Shown one piece after another: positions 17,688-26,994 of a DNA stretch of 64,000 nucleotides (position 1 is the stretch's first letter; every line of letters starts with the position of its first letter). Under the pieces are notes generated by a model, which was not told where the DNA came from, made no database searches, and was given only the letters and a program-made list of their open reading frames with translations. Both the position numbers and the translations under genes were made by a program. Location: assembly GCF_000169335.1 (NCBI RefSeq), contig NZ_AAXW01000001.1, forward strand, positions 124,001-188,000, in the 5' to 3' direction. The stretch comes from Crocosphaera chwakensis CCY0110. Lineage in GTDB: Bacteria; Cyanobacteriota; Cyanobacteriia; Cyanobacteriales; Microcystaceae.

Positions 17688-18167
17688 TTAATGATAAACT
17701 TCCAAATTGAGAATATAATTACCTAATTGAACTTTTCCTGACCATAACTCATATTCAATTCTTAAATATTCTGGCAATATTTCCCCGTCTAACTGTAAGC
17801 GACGAGTATAATTTCTTAGACGGAAAGCATTGGCGATGTCCCCACTGTTGTCATTTAACCAATAACGGCTTAACCCGTAAATTCCTGGCTCCCAAAAATG
17901 GCGATAACAGAATTTACCATTTCCCTGTAAGCTCATAATAACCCTTGCAGGAGAAATTTCTAGCCACAACATATGTTTAGCCGTTTCCACTGCTGAAGTG
18001 GCTTCCTCTTGATTGGCTGCTTGGGAGTTATCAGGTTGACTGAGGAGTAAATCGAACCGAAAACGATCTTTTTGGTATAAAGTCCCAGAGGTTTCTAAAG
18101 TAGAGTCAATGGCTAAGTCCGTCGACATTAAAGATAATGATACAGGACGATGGTGATTAATAGGCAT
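17688..18167 (-). CDS. Conserved cyanobacterial hypothetical protein
   Basis: A 159-residue soluble protein without signal peptide. It has a tryptophan/tyrosine-rich core (HFWEPGIYGLSRYWLND, LRIEYELWSGKVQLGNY). I do not recognise a family, though the aromatic-rich layout suggests a beta-sandwich. It lies convergent to the ABM-like gene. Confidence 0.5.
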   Translation of the reverse strand: MPINHHRPVSLSLMSTDLAIDSTLETSGTLYQKDRFRFDLLLSQPDNSQAANQEEATSAVETAKHMLWLEISPARVIMSLQGNGKFCYRHFWEPGIYGLSRYWLNDNSGDIANAFRLRNYTRRLQLDGEILPEYLRIEYELWSGKVQLGNYILNLEVYH

Positions 18168-18318
18168 GAGGAGTTACACGGCGAGAACCATACTTATACA
18201 ATAAAGCCGAAAGGTCAAAATTAACAACGTCTGGGTGAATGATTTTTTTTAAGAAAAGTAAAGCAAGGGCTTGCCAAACAATAGAGCTTGTTGCTATAGT
18301 TAGTAATTGTGTGAGCAA

Positions 18319-18390
18319 TCCTCAGTAGCTCAGTGGTAGAGCGGTCGGCTGTTAACCGATTGGTCGTAGGTTCGAATCCTACCTGGGGAG
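18319..18390 (+). tRNA. tRNA-Asn(GTT)
   Basis: A 72-nt cloverleaf. Acceptor TCCTCAG pairs with CTGGGGA, with discriminator G at 18390. The anticodon loop CTGTTAACC gives GTT. The T loop is GTTCGAATC and the D arm is GCTCAGTGGTAGAGC. CCA is not encoded. Confidence 0.96.
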
Positions 18391-18572
18391 TTTAAGATTG
18401 AAAACTTTTATAATTTCTTAGTGCATACTACAAACATAACTAAGTTTGTTCGCTAGTTAACCAAGGGGAATTATTGAGGACGAAAGTCAGGCATTTCTTG
18501 AAAAGCTTAAATCGAAACTTTTAGTAATACTCTATCTGCACAGTGATTGATAACAGTATTGATTTAGGGTCT

Positions 18573-19844
18573 TTAAAAAGTCTGTTCACCTGAATTGTTA
18601 CCTTTTGATCTGCAATCAAACTTCGTTTTTAAATGAGTAGCAAAACCAGCGACTAATAAAGTCAAGCCTCCTGTAATCCATAAGGGAGTTTGATAATCAA
18701 AACTAACCAGTAAACCAGAAATCATCGGTCCAATCGCATTAGCAATGCTTAAATAAGCAGCATTAATGCCCAATACTTCTCCCTGTTTTTGAGGACTGGT
18801 ATTGAGTGATAGTACCGTATCGATCAAAGGCATGGGAAAAGAATTAACCAAGGCAAAAATACTCAAAATTATGACAAACGCGGTAAAAGTAGGAAAAGCT
18901 GGCATGAGTATAAAAGTTAGCCCTCTTATTGCCAGGGTTACAGCAATAATATTGATCAGATTAAATCTTTTGCTCAAAGGTTCTAAAGCAAATACTTGAG
19001 AAATAAACCCTAGCATACCGACGATAGCAAACATAATTGCCAGTCTTTTTGTATTTTGGTTGAGTACGTTGAGAAAAAATGGCTGAAAAGCAAAAGTAAA
19101 AATAGTAAAAGTGCTACCGCTTAAAAACGTCAAAATAAACAATTGTCCTAATTTGGGAATTGTGGCCGATTTAGCAATCTTGCCCAAGGCAAAATCATGC
19201 CAGCTTAAACGAAACTTTTCTTTTTGCGTACCGCTATGGGGATCTCTTCGAGATCGCTTTTCTGGTAAAAATACGATTGTTAGTAGTAAAGCAATACTAG
19301 CGATCGCTGCACTAACAACAAAGCTCATTCCCAACGATGAAATTCCCGCAAAGGTAGGTAACTGTTGGGCTAAATAACTTAAAAACGGGCCGACGACAAA
19401 ACCCAAACGAAAGGTAGCACTAAAAATTCCAAAGGCTTTGGTGCGTTGGGAAGCATCAGTAATGTCGCTAATAACAGCCCTCGCCACCGAAGTATTACCA
19501 CCAGTCAAACCGTCTAAAACTCTGGCAGCATAAAGCAACCAAGCTACTGTCGCAAAGCTGGCAACCATATTCGCTACTACCGTTCCGGCCAGACTCACAA
19601 TTAGTATGGATTTACGTCCCAAACGGTCTGAAAGACTCCCTAAAATTGGCGTTCCCAGAAACTGAGATAAAGCAAATGCTGTGGTTAACAAACTTGCTTG
19701 AAAATCGCTCAACCCAAATTGTTTGGCGTAAGGATAGAGTAAAGGGATGACTATGGTAAAGCTAACGGAGTTGATAAAGGCAATTGCGGTAACAAGCCAA
19801 AATATAGGCGGTAGATCGAATGGCTGTCGCCGAATTTGTTTCAT
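18573..19844 (-). CDS. MFS exporter, DHA1 (TetA/Bcr-like)
   Basis: A 423-residue transporter with about 12 membrane segments. The loop 2-3 motif GSLSDRLGRKSIL and the fourth-segment R-rich AARVLDGLTGG motif mark drug:H+ antiporters of the DHA1 group. Substrate unknown. It is the last gene of a minus-strand group with an MBL protein, an FMN reductase, a DUF2269-like protein and a broken AraC-type regulator. That suggests a former detoxification cluster. Confidence 0.82.
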   Translation of the reverse strand: MKQIRRQPFDLPPIFWLVTAIAFINSVSFTIVIPLLYPYAKQFGLSDFQASLLTTAFALSQFLGTPILGSLSDRLGRKSILIVSLAGTVVANMVASFATVAWLLYAARVLDGLTGGNTSVARAVISDITDASQRTKAFGIFSATFRLGFVVGPFLSYLAQQLPTFAGISSLGMSFVVSAAIASIALLLTIVFLPEKRSRRDPHSGTQKEKFRLSWHDFALGKIAKSATIPKLGQLFILTFLSGSTFTIFTFAFQPFFLNVLNQNTKRLAIMFAIVGMLGFISQVFALEPLSKRFNLINIIAVTLAIRGLTFILMPAFPTFTAFVIILSIFALVNSFPMPLIDTVLSLNTSPQKQGEVLGINAAYLSIANAIGPMISGLLVSFDYQTPLWITGGLTLLVAGFATHLKTKFDCRSKGNNSGEQTF

Positions 19845-19935
19845 CTAAAAATTTAATTAATGAGCATTAAAGCATAACTTTAATAAAGGCGATCGCCTAT
19901 CTATCGGTCGTTGAAAGTTTGAGTTTGTTTCATTA

Positions 19936-20712
19936 TTAATCAAATAGATTCTTGAAATCCTCACGCCAGCTATTAAATTCTGCGATGAAATTGTAGCCAC
20001 AGACAGTCTCAAGCGATCGCTCAGAAATAATTTCGAGTATCCGTGTTGCGCGATCGCGTGTCTCTTGTTGGGGGCCGAAAGGGTTAAATCGCATTTTATC
20101 CCCTGGTGGGAACGCATAGTCGCAGATAAACAACACTTTTTTGTAGATATACATGGTAAACCCTGGTGAGTGTCCGCCAATATGGAACGCTTCAATGCCA
20201 TGCTCGGTAAAATCGCCATCAAATGGACGATCAACTGGAAATGGTTTAGCGATTGGAATCTCGGTATCAAGAGCGTGCAGATAGACTTTTGCTCCCCACA
20301 ATTCGCGATACTGATTGGATGCACCTAAGAAATCCTTATGGGTGAAGTAGATTGCCTTTACTGGTTCCAAATCTCGATTGAATGCGGATGGACAATCAAT
20401 CAACACTGCTCCATCATCCGTTTCAATAAGATAAGCAGCGTGTTCTATCCCCAGACGAGGCACAGATAGCAACTGTACGACATAATCATTGACGCGGTGG
20501 GGTGTGACTTGGTAGATTCGCTCTGCTTCATCCCAAGCGACGAATTTATCATGACTTGCTCCGCAGAACGGGCAAACATCAGGCATTTCATCAATCATAT
20601 TGTAGCCACAAGTGATGCAAACCCATTGCTTATGGTCTGCTGCAATGGAGCTATTGCTTGCTGGAGCAGAGGTTTCAGAATTCTCTCGTGTAAAGTTTTG
20701 TAGACTCATCAT
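19936..20712 (-). CDS. Rubredoxin-like zinc ribbon fused to MBL-fold protein
   Basis: 258 residues. The N-terminal part carries two CxxC pairs (C32/C35 in VCITCGYN and C47/C50 in CPFCG), a rubredoxin-like metal site. Residues 65-258 form a metallo-beta-lactamase fold. The usual HxHxDH motif is reduced to THKDF (H125, D127), while H181 (GGHSPG) and D198 (ICDYAF) remain, so the metal centre must be altered or the protein non-hydrolytic. Related MBL-plus-rubredoxin pairs act in electron transfer to O2 or NO. Activity here is open. Confidence 0.7.
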   Translation of the reverse strand: MMSLQNFTRENSETSAPASNSSIAADHKQWVCITCGYNMIDEMPDVCPFCGASHDKFVAWDEAERIYQVTPHRVNDYVVQLLSVPRLGIEHAAYLIETDDGAVLIDCPSAFNRDLEPVKAIYFTHKDFLGASNQYRELWGAKVYLHALDTEIPIAKPFPVDRPFDGDFTEHGIEAFHIGGHSPGFTMYIYKKVLFICDYAFPPGDKMRFNPFGPQQETRDRATRILEIISERSLETVCGYNFIAEFNSWREDFKNLFD

Positions 20713-21204
20713 AAAACTCCTATTGAGGTTTATCTTTAAGGTTTAGTTGTATTGTGTTACTAAAATTTGCTGTTGTGATTTCAGCAACTTATTATTTTGT
20801 TTAGTACACTTATAACAAACATATTTCTATTTAATTTAACTAATTTTCTGCATTTTAACGTCTATCTTAAGGCTTAAGAAACATCCCATGTTGATAATTC
20901 AAAAGTTTAATTTAAACTACTTATTCTTAATATTTTAACCAGGCTTTAGCTTCCTTGTAAGACTTTAATAAGTTTGACTTAATACGCTAAATTTTTGACA
21001 TTTTTTTATCTCGGTTGCCAACCCATTACTCCCGAATTTTCTTAGGATTGTATCCTATTTTTTGCCAAAACATTTCCTTAAGTTATTAACCAATTTAGGT
21101 CGACTTGAACTGTTGTTTTTCATATTCTTTTCCTAAGTTTTATAACTGCCGTTTTAAAAGCATCTCGGACTTCTTTTTCTCTGTAGTTAGAACTATAACC
21201 TTGT
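20713..21204. other. Intergenic region without recognised gene
   Basis: About 490 bases between two minus-strand genes. Only short scattered frames occur. No RNA or strong inverted repeat was seen. It contains the promoter side of the rubredoxin-MBL gene and may be decayed coding DNA. Confidence 0.5.
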
Positions 21205-21798
21205 TCACTGCGATAATTTAGCGGTTACCTCAGCAAGCTTTTTAGCAATTCCTTGCACCTCTTGCATTTGCTTTTCATCATTGAGATGGCCTTGCTCATC
21301 AAAGGCTTGATAAGCACTGGGAATGGCTTTCTGCTCTGGGATGACGGTTACGCCAATGCCTTCCAAAATGGCTCGCACATGTCCTAAACCCCGTAAGCCC
21401 CCTAAACCACTAGGGGAGGTGGCCAACAATGCGGCCACTTTGCCTTTAAAACAACTAAGAGACATCGGGGGTTCACCAGGTTCGGGGCGAGAAGCCCAAT
21501 CAATCGCATTTTTCAGCAAAGGCGTGATGGAGCCGTTGTATTCTGGGCAAGCGATCAGAAATCCTTGATGGTTTTTCAGTAATGCTTTAAACTCAAGTAC
21601 CGTATCAGGCAGACCTTCCTCAGATTCTAAATCTTCATTGAATAAGGGCATTGAATAGTCTAAAAAGTCAATGTAGGTCACTTCAACTCCTGTAGCCTTC
21701 GCTCCTTCGATAGCAACTTTAACTAGCTTTTTATTAAAAGAATCGATCCGAGAGCTACCAGCAAAAGCCAGAATCTTTACAGGTTTAGTCATCGTCAT
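21205..21798 (-). CDS. NADPH-dependent FMN reductase family protein
   Basis: A 197-residue flavodoxin-like enzyme. FAGSSRIDSFNKKL binds the FMN phosphate, CPEYNGSITPLLKNAIDWASR is the family signature, and the ATSPSGLGGLRGL loop is also typical. Members (ChrR, ArsH-like, azoreductases) reduce quinones, metals or azo compounds using NAD(P)H. The exact substrate is unknown. Its neighbours suggest stress or xenobiotic detoxification. Confidence 0.85.
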   Translation of the reverse strand: MTMTKPVKILAFAGSSRIDSFNKKLVKVAIEGAKATGVEVTYIDFLDYSMPLFNEDLESEEGLPDTVLEFKALLKNHQGFLIACPEYNGSITPLLKNAIDWASRPEPGEPPMSLSCFKGKVAALLATSPSGLGGLRGLGHVRAILEGIGVTVIPEQKAIPSAYQAFDEQGHLNDEKQMQEVQGIAKKLAEVTAKLSQ

Positions 21799-21885
21799 TT
21801 TTTCTAAATTAACTCTAAATTAACCAGGTTTCAGTCAAGAGAACTGCTTAGTTAAGCAGGCAAGTAATACAATTAATAGCACACT

Positions 21886-22467
21886 CTAAGTAGCTGAAGT
21901 CTTAGGTTTATTTTTGGCTTTAATATCTCGCCTTCCCCAAGGTTTCAAAAAAGAAATAATAAATATAAAAATCAGAGTTGTAATTTGAATTAAACCACCA
22001 ATAATAAGTGCTTTAGTATCAAACATAAATAGGGGATTATTTAATGCTTGTAATCTTTCGCTATCAGAAATAGCCGTCATAGCATTCGTCCAAGGCCCTA
22101 ACCAAAAAGTGCCAAAAGTAATTAAGGTGACAGTCATAACCAACTTCGTAATTACCCAGTAAAACTTAAAAAATCCCCAAATCGTAAACCAGCAAATTAA
22201 TAATCCAGTCAGTAAAGTTATATTAGCTGCTGGAATAACAACCCAATCATCTAATAATTTTACAACTGAGTTAATCGCGTAAAGTTCATCTCCGTTTGTG
22301 GTGTTGAGATTATGAACCACCATAACCACCATAGAAAGGACAGTACCAAACCAAATTGCCCCTGAAATAACATGGAGTGATATCAGCCAGCTTTTTTGGT
22401 CTCCTGTCAGTCTAATGCCAGACGTTGGTTTTTTTTTCTCTTTAGTTACGAGCGACTGCTTAGCCAT
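21886..22467 (-). CDS. Four-helix membrane protein, DUF2269-like
   Basis: 193 residues with four predicted membrane segments at about 27-50, 68-92, 98-122 and 150-172. WLISLHVISGAIWFGTVLSM at the first segment, with a conserved histidine and tryptophan, resembles DUF2269 and similar integral membrane proteins. The function of these is unknown; the histidine pattern hints at haem binding. Lies 88 nt upstream of the FMN reductase gene on the same strand. Confidence 0.55.
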   Translation of the reverse strand: MAKQSLVTKEKKKPTSGIRLTGDQKSWLISLHVISGAIWFGTVLSMVVMVVHNLNTTNGDELYAINSVVKLLDDWVVIPAANITLLTGLLICWFTIWGFFKFYWVITKLVMTVTLITFGTFWLGPWTNAMTAISDSERLQALNNPLFMFDTKALIIGGLIQITTLIFIFIISFLKPWGRRDIKAKNKPKTSAT

Positions 22468-22728
22468 AGTTGAGTTCCCAGTTATATCTATTTATTCGCG
22501 GGACGAAGGATTGTAAAACAGTTTGTTGATGATCCACAGATTTGAACTACTACTTCTTTATCTTGGGAGTTGTTTATTTTCCTACTCCAATAATCATACT
22601 AGACTGTACAGTTTGATTGTAATACCAATTCTCATTATTAACAATAGAAATGATAAGTTGAGGGTAGCAGTGAGAGAGCTTCTAGCTTGTTTGCATTTCT
22701 TAAGATAGTCGATTATATTGATGTCCGA

Positions 22729-23098
22729 CTACTTAGTCTGTTCGCGCAGTTGATCTACATCCCGCATCGGCGGACTGCCAAAATACCGCTTGTATTCCCG
22801 ATTAAAGTGAGACGCATCGTCATACCCCACTCGGTAAGCCGTAGTGGTTGCATCGAGGTTTTCCCCCAGCATCAGACCAAATCCGCTTGAGATACCCCCT
22901 TTTAAAATTAATAGCTTAAAGCTTTAAAACCCTTCTGCCTCCTGCCCTCTGCCTTCTGCCTCTTCTAGAAGATAAGATAGGTTTGAGAACCGGATTTGGT
23001 ATCAGACGGCGAGCTTCTTGGAGTCGCAGTTGTTTTTGAAACTGTAAAGGACTAATGGCCGTAACCGCCTTAAAGTGATGATGGAAGTTGTAGTCGTC
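22729..23098 (-). pseudogene. AraC-family regulator, C-terminal remnant split by a MITE
   Basis: Two pieces of one frame are visible. The piece at 23001-23098 reads DYNFHHHFKAVTAISPLQFQ and KQLRLQEARR. The piece at 22729-22875 reads LMLGENLDATTTAYRVGYDD, ASHFNREYKRYFGSPPMRDV and ends in a stop. Joined, they form the second helix-turn-helix of an AraC-type activator. The MITE at 22876-23000 separates them, and an in-frame TAA precedes the first piece. The N-terminal two thirds of the gene are absent. It sits upstream of the detoxification cluster it may once have controlled. Confidence 0.85.
22876..23000. mobile_element. 125-bp MITE with 10-bp TIRs and 5-bp target duplication
   Basis: Perfect terminal inverted repeats ACCAAATCCG (22876-22885) and CGGATTTGGT (22991-23000). 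The element is flanked on both sides by ATCAG (22871-22875 and 23001-23005). Removing the element plus one copy restores the AraC reading frame (RRLMLG), which proves the boundaries. It encodes nothing. The centre holds a CTGCC-rich heptad repeat (22931-22965). Confidence 0.92.
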
Positions 23099-23252
23099 TT
23101 AGTGCGCGTTCCCTAGGCGGGGAAACCTCGCCGGGGTCGCACCGCATTGCGAGGGGTAATATAAGCAGTAAGCTTTGAATTTTACTGAAAATACCCCGAA
23201 GCAATCTCTATAGCTATTTCTGAGAACTGAATATCACTTTGTGTTAAAGTTG

Positions 23253-23269
23253 AAAATGATTATCATTTT
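23253..23269. promoter_or_regulatory. Fur/Zur-type operator before folE
   Basis: AAAATGATTATCATTTT is a perfect 17-bp palindrome centred on 23261, 24 nt before the folE start. It matches the core of Fur-family boxes (AATGATTATCATT). The same core lies between znuA and znuC at 34872-34884, so I favour Zur over Fur. Confidence 0.75.
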
Positions 23270-23292
23270 ATCTCTATCTCCCCAGTTAATCA

Positions 23293-23943
23293 ATGACTTT
23301 ATCTCAGCCCAAGTCTAAGGACTACAACCCTGCTTTACCAAGACTTATTAGTCGATCTCATCCTCCTGTCACTGAGGAAGAAATGCATCAGGCCGTCCGA
23401 ACCCTACTTTTAGGACTGGGGGAAGATCCTGATCGAGAAGGACTCAGAGACACGCCAAAACGGGTAGTCAAAGCTCTAAAATTTTTAACCTCTGGCTATC
23501 ATCAATCCCTTGATGAACTGCTCAATGGGGCAGTTTTTCACGAAAATACCGATGAAATGGTTTTAGTGAGGGATATTGATCTCTTTAGTTCCTGTGAGCA
23601 TCATATTTTACCTATTTTGGGTCGCGCTCATGTTGCTTATATTCCTGATGGTAAAGTCATTGGCCTCTCAAAAATTGCCCGTATTTGTGAAATGTACGGA
23701 CGACGGTTACAGGTACAAGAACGCCTCACCGCACAAATTGCAGATGCACTACAAGGATTATTACAACCGAAAGGGGTGGCCGTCGTGGTAGAAGCGACCC
23801 ATATGTGCATGGTTATGCGTGGCGTTCAAAAACCCGGATCATGGACTGTTACCAGTGCTGTTCGTGGAATGTTTGCAGAGGATGCCAAAACTCGCCAAGA
23901 ATTTATGAGTTTAATTCGTCATTCTGCCACCTTTCAAGGTTAA
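23293..23943 (+). CDS. folE: GTP cyclohydrolase I (zinc-dependent, type IA)
   Basis: A 216-residue enzyme converting GTP to dihydroneopterin triphosphate, the first step of folate and pterin synthesis. The zinc ligands C101, H104 (SSCEHHILPI) and C172 (THMCMVMRG) are present, so it is the zinc-requiring form rather than FolE2. It sits directly after a Fur/Zur-type palindrome and 68 nt ahead of a COG0523 GTPase. This echoes the Bacillus arrangement in which a COG0523 protein (ZagA) supports FolE when zinc is scarce. Confidence 0.93.
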   Translation: MTLSQPKSKDYNPALPRLISRSHPPVTEEEMHQAVRTLLLGLGEDPDREGLRDTPKRVVKALKFLTSGYHQSLDELLNGAVFHENTDEMVLVRDIDLFSSCEHHILPILGRAHVAYIPDGKVIGLSKIARICEMYGRRLQVQERLTAQIADALQGLLQPKGVAVVVEATHMCMVMRGVQKPGSWTVTSAVRGMFAEDAKTRQEFMSLIRHSATFQG

Positions 23944-24011
23944 ATCATGACTGCTAACAGGGGCGTTAATTTTATCGCCTCTGCTTTCTTTTCCTCACCC
24001 TTAATACAATT

Positions 24012-25031
24012 ATGACTAAAACATTATCCGTTCCTAATAAATCTCCTTTAACCCTTCCTAAACAGGGAATGCCTGTGACTATTATTACAGGGTTTCTAGG
24101 GAGTGGAAAAACTACCTTAGTTAATCATATTTTGACCAATAATCAACAGTTAAAAGTTGCTGTATTAGTCAATGAATTTGGTGATATTGATATTGATAGT
24201 CAGTTATTAGTCTCCATTGATGAAAACATGGTGGCGTTAAGTAATGGTTGTATTTGTTGCACGATTAATGATGATTTAGTGGCGGCAGTTTATCAAGTAT
24301 TTGAGCAAGGGGATAACATTGATTATTTAATTTTAGAAACCACAGGGGTTGCTGATCCCTTACCCATTGCTTTAACCTTTCTGAATACTGAATTACGGGA
24401 CATGACCCGACTGGATTCTATTTTAACTGTTGTTGATGCAGAAACGTTTACCTCTGAACATTTTCAAAGTGAAGCTGCATTACATCAGATTACTTATGGT
24501 GATATTATTCTGCTCAATAAAACCGATTTAGTATCAGATGAAAAAGTTAAACAATTAGAAACAGATATTAATCAAATTAAGTCAGGGGCGAGAATTATTC
24601 ATAGTCAATATACACAAGTTCCTCTTCCTTTAATTCTCGATATTGATGTTAATAATGCTCAGAATTTTAGGATAGAAGACACAACTGAACATCATCATCA
24701 CCATGATCACGAACATGATCACGATCATCACCATTCTGATCATTTAACGATAGATGGATTTGTTTCTATATCTTTTGAAAGCGATCGCCCTTTTATTGTA
24801 GAGAAATTTCAAACCTTTTTTCTGGATGATTTGACCACTAATGTTTTCCGAGCCAAAGGGATATTATGGTTTCAAGAAAGTCAATTGCGTCATATTTTTC
24901 AACTTAGCGGAAAACGTTATACTATGAATGCTGATGACTGGCAAAGGACTCCCCGAAATCAATTAGTGTTAATTGGACGTAACTTAGATGGAAAAATGCT
25001 CAGACATCAACTTAATCAGTGTTTAGCATAA
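24012..25031 (+). CDS. COG0523 (CobW/ZNG1-like) GTPase metallochaperone, His-rich
   Basis: 339 residues. Walker A GFLGSGKTT is at 27-35, the metal-binding CxCC motif GCICC at 79-83, ETTG at 109-112 and the NKTD base-recognition motif near 169-172. A histidine-rich insert at 227-244 and a CobW C-terminal domain (RAKGILWF, LIGRNLD) follow. COG0523 proteins use GTP to pass metal, usually zinc, to client enzymes. Likely co-transcribed with folE under the palindrome at 23253; FolE is the obvious candidate client. Confidence 0.9.
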   Translation: MTKTLSVPNKSPLTLPKQGMPVTIITGFLGSGKTTLVNHILTNNQQLKVAVLVNEFGDIDIDSQLLVSIDENMVALSNGCICCTINDDLVAAVYQVFEQGDNIDYLILETTGVADPLPIALTFLNTELRDMTRLDSILTVVDAETFTSEHFQSEAALHQITYGDIILLNKTDLVSDEKVKQLETDINQIKSGARIIHSQYTQVPLPLILDIDVNNAQNFRIEDTTEHHHHHDHEHDHDHHHSDHLTIDGFVSISFESDRPFIVEKFQTFFLDDLTTNVFRAKGILWFQESQLRHIFQLSGKRYTMNADDWQRTPRNQLVLIGRNLDGKMLRHQLNQCLA

Positions 25032-25281
25032 AGGGGTTAAGGTGGGCAATCTTTTTCGTAGATTTTTCTTGATCACAACACACTGCCTACCCTATATAGC
25101 AGCTTGCCAAAAAGGGAAAAAGTCTCACTACCTGAGGTTTATGGGGGATTTATCGACAAAATGCCCATAATAGCTTTTGTTAACAAGGGATTAACCATGT
25201 GTTCGGGTCAAACTCATGTTCATAAGTATTTGCGTCCTTTAGTAGAATTCCCTCATATTCTACCTATTATCGTTTTAAGTT

Positions 25282-26673
25282 CTAAGTTTCTTCCTTAACC
25301 ATTTCTAAGCCAGCATTTTTCCAGGCAGTCATTCCCCCTAAGACATTAACAACATCGTTGTATCCTTTGTGTTTGAGCAGACTTGCACTGACGGAGGAAC
25401 GATAACCACTTCCGCAAACAACCGCCACAGTTTTTTCTCTGGGGACTTCTTGATATCTTTCGGGTAATTCTGCCCCTGTAATATGGGTTGCTCTTTTAAT
25501 ATGTCCTGTTCGCCATTCAGTTTTTTGACGGACATCTAGTACAAATAGCTGCTCACGCTGTCGACTCAAATCTCGCACACTCATTAAAGGCATAAACTCT
25601 AGTTCTTTGGCTGCAGTCCGCCAGGCTTTCATACCCCCTGCTAACCAGCCTTTTGGCAAATCGTAACCAATACGGAGTAACTGCCAACAGATATCCCAGA
25701 GGTCAGTTGCTTTCTCCAGCACTAAAATGATCGGCACATCGGGAGGCAAAATGGTACCTGCCCAAGTCGAAAAAGAAGAACTATAGTAAACGTTGAGCGC
25801 ACCAGGAATGTGACTGGCAAAAGCTTCTGGGGAGCGACAATCTAAAACAATCATCCCTTGAGAACGCAAGCGATCAAATTGCTCGACATCTAAGGCCGGA
25901 GGATTAGCGAGGACTCCCAATAACGGTGGACCTTGCTGATTCTGTTTTCGCATTCGTGACCAATAGGGCGGAACGGCAGGAAGTTGGTCTAAATTAATAC
26001 ATTGCTCAACAAACTCGTCTTTAGACGCAATACTCGCTAACATCTGATTCATTCGTCGTTCGTAACCAATCGTCGTCGACAGACGACTGCCAATACTACC
26101 GCCACAAAGGGAACCAGCCACATGAGTCGGATAAACCTGCACGTAATCAGGTAGATTGAGTATTTTGGCTTGTAGTGTCTGGCACAGTTGACTGGCGTGG
26201 CTTTGAATATCCTCAGCAGAACCTAATAAGTCAGGACGACCCACATCATCGACTAACAATGCGCCTCCAGAAAGCAACATGACTGGTTCTTCACCACGAG
26301 AGCGATCGCGAACCAATAAACTAATGTGTTCGGGGGTGTGACCGGGCGTATGCAAGACTTCAAAGACCACTTCTCCCATTTCTAAGCGATCGCCATCTCC
26401 CATCGAACGCACATTATAACCTAAATTGGCACGCGCACTCCCAATTAACTGTACTTCTCCACGTTCAGGCAACTCACAAATTCCACTCAGGTAGTCGTTA
26501 TGTTGATGAGTATCGGCAGCATATTTAACTCGCATCCCCTGAGAACTAGCTTCTTTAAAGTAGATGTCTACATCTCTTCTTACGTCTAAGACCAAGGCTT
26601 CACCTGTTTCTTCCGAGCCAATGAAATAGGACGCATGACCGAGACTTTCTAAATAAAATTGCTGGAAATACAT
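25282..26673 (-). CDS. MBL-fold protein with two rhodanese domains
   Basis: 463 residues. The N-terminal MBL domain has THQHNDY at 55-61 (HxHxDY form, as in persulfide dioxygenases), with H112 in HTPGHTPEH and D142-143 in VDDVGRPD. The first rhodanese domain (about 260-350, VLDCRSPEAFASHIPGA) lacks the active cysteine. The second (about 370-460) has it, C420 in VCGSGYRS. Such fusions take part in glutathione-persulfide and sulfide metabolism. It is transcribed towards the COG0523 gene and lies away from the hydrolase gene. Confidence 0.85.
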   Translation of the reverse strand: MYFQQFYLESLGHASYFIGSEETGEALVLDVRRDVDIYFKEASSQGMRVKYAADTHQHNDYLSGICELPERGEVQLIGSARANLGYNVRSMGDGDRLEMGEVVFEVLHTPGHTPEHISLLVRDRSRGEEPVMLLSGGALLVDDVGRPDLLGSAEDIQSHASQLCQTLQAKILNLPDYVQVYPTHVAGSLCGGSIGSRLSTTIGYERRMNQMLASIASKDEFVEQCINLDQLPAVPPYWSRMRKQNQQGPPLLGVLANPPALDVEQFDRLRSQGMIVLDCRSPEAFASHIPGALNVYYSSSFSTWAGTILPPDVPIILVLEKATDLWDICWQLLRIGYDLPKGWLAGGMKAWRTAAKELEFMPLMSVRDLSRQREQLFVLDVRQKTEWRTGHIKRATHITGAELPERYQEVPREKTVAVVCGSGYRSSVSASLLKHKGYNDVVNVLGGMTAWKNAGLEMVKEET

Positions 26674-26994
26674 TGTTTTTCCTCAAAAATTGCTATCAAG
26701 TTTTCTTCACTTTGAAATGTTTTGTTGAGTGCTTCTTTTGGAATCTTATCCCACTTCAAAATCTCGATCCTCTTTCTTTCAACAGATTTACTCCACCATT
26801 CTTCAACAATTTCTTATGGTTGCTTTCTTAACAAGATCGTAACAAAATCTCGACAAGAAAAATTAACAGGACTCACTCTATATTGATATAAACTTTGTTA
26901 TAATTGCCATCATTGGTTAGTAGCTCATCAGAGAAACAATAATCGATAATTTTCTTTAATATTTGTTACAAAGGCTGGACAATAATTGATTTTT

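Noticed and set aside
19857..20324. Minus-strand frame of 155 residues
   Set aside because: It overlaps the rubredoxin-MBL gene in another frame on the same strand and has no recognisable features.
25104..25298. Plus-strand 64-residue frame beginning with TTG
   Set aside because: No ribosome site, overlaps the end of the rhodanese-MBL gene, and no recognisable motif. The region 25032-25281 holds no supported gene.
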